Assembly (NCBI GenBank): GCA_964475955.1
Contig: CAYYZY010000187.1
Span: 1-15,754, forward strand
Direction of reading: 5' to 3'
Origin: DATKZH01 sp964475955
GTDB taxonomy: Bacteria; Planctomycetota; Planctomycetia; Pirellulales; Thermoguttaceae
Length of the DNA stretch: 15,754 nt
Shown here: positions 13,728 through 15,754 of the stretch, one piece after another
Layout of the letters: every line of letters starts with the position of its first letter
Position numbering within the stretch: the stretch's first letter is position 1
Notes under the pieces: generated by a model
The model's database searches: none
The model's input: the letters and a program-made list of their open reading frames with translations, nothing else
Told to the model about the DNA's origin: nothing
Program-made: the position numbers and the translations under genes

Positions 13728-14849
13728 ATGGCAACGATCCTCATCGACAAACTGCTTCAGACTCAGGTCAACCGGGATGCGAGCGATTTGCACATTTCGG
13801 TCGGCCAGCCCCCGGTATTGCGCGTCGACGGCCGGCTGGTCCGGCTCGACACGAAGACGCTGGAGCCGGAAGACACCACCGCGTTGATGAAGAGTATCTC
13901 GCCCGAGCGGTGCCAGCAGGAATTGCAGGAGGTGGGCGGTTCCGACTTCGGCTTTGCGTTCGGCGATCAGGCGCGGTTTCGTGTCTCGATCTTCAAGCAG
14001 AAGGGGCACGTGGGGATGGTGCTCCGGCTCATCCCCGTCGAGATGATGGGCTTCGAGAAGTTGGGCACGCCCCCGGTGCTCACCGAATTGATCATGCGGC
14101 CCCGAGGCTTGATCCTCGTGACCGGGCCCACGGGTTCGGGCAAGACGACGACGCTGGCGGCCGCGATCGACTATCTGAACCAGAGTATCGACCGCCACAT
14201 CATCACGATCGAGGACCCGATCGAGTTCTACCACACGCACCGGAAGTCGACGATCAACCAGCGGGAGGTGGGGGTCGACGTCCCAAGCTTCGCCGAGGCG
14301 ATTCGCCGTGCCCTGCGTCAGGACCCCGACGTCATCCTGGTCGGCGAGATGCGCGACCTGGAGACGATCGAAGCGGCGATCACCGCGGCCGAAACCGGGC
14401 ACATCGTGTTCGGTACGTTGCACACCACGGGTGCCCAGGGGACCATCAACCGAATCATCGACGTGTTCCCCACGAACCAGCAGGAGCAGATCCGTACCCA
14501 GCTCTCGGTCGCCGTGATCGGGATCCTCTCGCAGGCGCTCCTGGGCAGGGTGGGGGGCGGCCGTGTTGCGGCTTACGAGATGCTCGTGGTGACGCCCGCC
14601 ATCGGGAACCTCATCCGCGAAAACAAGGTGTACCGCATCAATTCGTCGATCCAGACCGGGCACAAGCTCGGCATGCAGTTGCTCGACGACCACATGTTCA
14701 AGCTCTGGCAGGAAGGGCTCGTCGAAGAGGACGAGATTATCGTCAAGGCGAACGCGCCGGACGAACTCCGGCTGAAGATCGCCAGGGCCAAGAAGAGCCT
14801 TTTGGAGGATGAAGAAGAAGCACAACGGCGGTTGCAGAAAGGCAAGTAG
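13728..14849 (+). CDS. pilT: Type IV pilus retraction ATPase PilT
   Basis: 373 residues. ATG at 13728 preceded by a purine-rich agggaaaaagg. The N-terminal PAS-like part carries ASDLHISVGQPPVLRVDGRL (18-37), the usual PilT opening. Core motifs: Walker A GPTGSGKT (133-140), Asp box IEDPIE (161-166), Walker B VILVGEMRD with Glu207, His box TGHIVFGTLHTTGA (223-236, His225 and His232). The C-terminal motif AIGNLIREN (291-299) corresponds to AIRNLIRE, the retraction signature, with Gly in place of Arg. There is no zinc Cys tetrad, consistent with PilT rather than PilB. A charged C-terminal tail (about 352-373) is longer than in many PilT proteins. PilT hexamers power pilus disassembly. It sits between two PilB/GspE-type genes, an order I recall from other planctomycetes. 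Confidence 0.95.
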   Translation: MATILIDKLLQTQVNRDASDLHISVGQPPVLRVDGRLVRLDTKTLEPEDTTALMKSISPERCQQELQEVGGSDFGFAFGDQARFRVSIFKQKGHVGMVLRLIPVEMMGFEKLGTPPVLTELIMRPRGLILVTGPTGSGKTTTLAAAIDYLNQSIDRHIITIEDPIEFYHTHRKSTINQREVGVDVPSFAEAIRRALRQDPDVILVGEMRDLETIEAAITAAETGHIVFGTLHTTGAQGTINRIIDVFPTNQQEQIRTQLSVAVIGILSQALLGRVGGGRVAAYEMLVVTPAIGNLIRENKVYRINSSIQTGHKLGMQLLDDHMFKLWQEGLVEEDEIIVKANAPDELRLKIARAKKSLLEDEEEAQRRLQKGK

Positions 14850-14879
14850 GACGGCCCCATCCCTTTGGGCGTGCCGTCC
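14849..14879 (+). repeat. Hairpin starting on the last base of the pilT stop codon
   Basis: ggacggc (14849-14855) pairs perfectly with gccgtcc (14873-14879), and ccc/ggg can pair inside the loop. No T run follows, so a strong intrinsic terminator is unlikely; an attenuator, processing site or 3'-end stabiliser in a pilT-gspE transcript fits better. The gap to the next gene is only 76 bases. Confidence 0.5.
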
Positions 14880-14925
14880 GGCATTCGGCGGCGCCGAACC
14901 CCCCGTGACGTAAGGCGAACGAACG

Positions 14926-15754
14926 ATGGCTCTTCGACAGATCGGACAAATCTTCGTTGACCTGGGCTTCATCAGCGAAGAGCAGCTCGACTTGCTCCTG
15001 GAAGAACAGCAGCAGCGCCCCGGCGAACTGCTGGGCCGCATTGCGGTCGACATGGGCTTGGTTACCGACGATCAGGTGGCCCAGGCGCTCGCCGAGCAGA
15101 TGGGCTTGCAGGTGGTCAACCTGAGCGAGGTCGTCATTCCGCCGGAAGTCCTCGCCTACGTGACCGAGCCGATGGCCCAGCTCTACAAGATCGTCCCGGT
15201 CAGCTTCCGAGACAACACGCTGACGATCGCCATGTGCGATCCCCAGAAGCTCTCCATCGTCGACGAGTTGCGGAGCTTTCTGGGCTACGACATCCGGGCC
15301 GTGGTCACCACCGAGCAGGACATCGTCAACACGCTCGATCGGTATTACGCGGCCGGCGGCGAGAGCGTGGAAACCCTGATCGCCGACATGGAGGCCGACG
15401 ACGAGCTGGCGCTGACGACCCAAAAGCTCGAGGGCATGGAGGGGCCGCTCGACCTGACCAGCGTCGAAGCCCTGGCCGACAGCGCCCCGGTGCGCAAGCT
15501 GTTGAACATGGTCCTGCTTTTGGCGATCAAGGACCATTCCAGCGACTTGCACTTCGAGCCCTTCGAGACGGAGTTCAAAATCCGCATCCGCGGCGACGGA
15601 GTGCTTTACGAGATGGTTCCGCCGCCCCGGCACCTCGCCTTCGCCATCACCACGCGCATCAAGGTCATGGCCGATCTCGACATCGCCGAGCGCCGCCTCC
15701 CGCAGGACGGCCGCATCCGCCTGACCGTCGGCGGCCACCCGGTCGACCTCCGCG
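14926..15754 (+). CDS. gspE: Second PilB/GspE-type ATPase, N-terminal part only (cut by window end)
   Basis: 276 complete codons from ATG 14926, running off the window edge with no stop. Residues 5-28 and 35-58 are two tandem motifs matching the MshEN pattern (QIGQIFVDLGFISEEQLDLLLEEQ and its repeat), including the hydrophobic, Gly and terminal Gln positions, but Arg of the RLG triplet is Gln5 or Leu35. The known MshEN domain binds cyclic di-GMP. Residues about 60-150 complete GspE_N. The ATPase core begins at SSDLHFEPFE (205-214), followed by IAERRLPQDGR (253-263). Walker A, Walker B and the zinc motif lie beyond the edge. It is distinct from the 11623 gene, especially in the N-terminus and the linker near 145-185. 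No strong ribosome site; aaggcg lies about nine bases upstream. Confidence 0.9.
   Translation, partial: MALRQIGQIFVDLGFISEEQLDLLLEEQQQRPGELLGRIAVDMGLVTDDQVAQALAEQMGLQVVNLSEVVIPPEVLAYVTEPMAQLYKIVPVSFRDNTLTIAMCDPQKLSIVDELRSFLGYDIRAVVTTEQDIVNTLDRYYAAGGESVETLIADMEADDELALTTQKLEGMEGPLDLTSVEALADSAPVRKLLNMVLLLAIKDHSSDLHFEPFETEFKIRIRGDGVLYEMVPPPRHLAFAITTRIKVMADLDIAERRLPQDGRIRLTVGGHPVDLR

Noticed and set aside
13599..15053. Minus-strand 484-residue open frame
   Set aside because: Antisense to pilT and the second ATPase gene, both with diagnostic motifs.

Overview
The window is GC-rich chromosomal DNA from what is most likely a planctomycete (Planctomycetota, Pirellulales-like). This is inferred from gene content: a secreted Pro/Arg-rich protein with the C-terminal domain of the planctomycete proteins often labelled 'mu-protocadherin', a STAS protein of the planctomycete type, a gspE/pilB - pilT - gspE/pilB ATPase run, and hairpin-forming intergenic repeats of a style I associate with that phylum. 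No rRNA, tRNA, transposase, phage gene or CRISPR array was seen.

Layout. 146-2293 (-): exported protein with a predicted alpha-helical toroid, probably acting on glycans. 2557-3561 (+): secreted planctomycete-type protein. 3670-6044 (-): a translationally coupled pair (4-bp overlap) matching the paired uncharacterised families TIGR03545 and TIGR03546/DUF2062; the first has a C-terminal 9-residue x 5 Leu-Pro repeat. 6507-6962 (+): single-domain STAS protein. 7525-8541 (+): FabH-like ketoacyl-ACP synthase III with an intact Cys-His-Asn triad. 8869-9930 (+): freestanding carrier-protein/thioesterase didomain of NRPS type. 9998-11023 (-): outer-membrane beta-barrel protein with a near-consensus sigma-70-type promoter. 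11623 to the window end (+): three secretion/pilus ATPases: a complete PilB/GspE, a complete PilT, and a second PilB/GspE cut by the window edge.

How they may work together. The right-hand block is a type IV pilus / type II secretion energy module: PilB/GspE-type extension ATPases and a PilT-type retraction ATPase, with pilT apparently having its own promoter and a structured leader. The middle block (KAS III, then carrier-TE) could be a minimal acyl-condensing and releasing unit; no adenylation or condensation domain is present here, so its substrate is unknown. The left block is envelope-oriented: exported enzyme, secreted protein, and an inner-membrane pair.

Intergenic regions are long for a bacterium and carry many inverted repeats: a compact three-hairpin cluster after the KAS III gene, a perfect 16-bp palindrome before the carrier-TE gene, a stem of about 25 bp with a partial relative about 4.2 kb away, and a long-range inverted repeat bracketing the pilT promoter. 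The most novel-looking items are the KAS III / carrier-TE pair, the nonapeptide repeat, and these non-coding repeats. I saw no clear new defence or mobile system.
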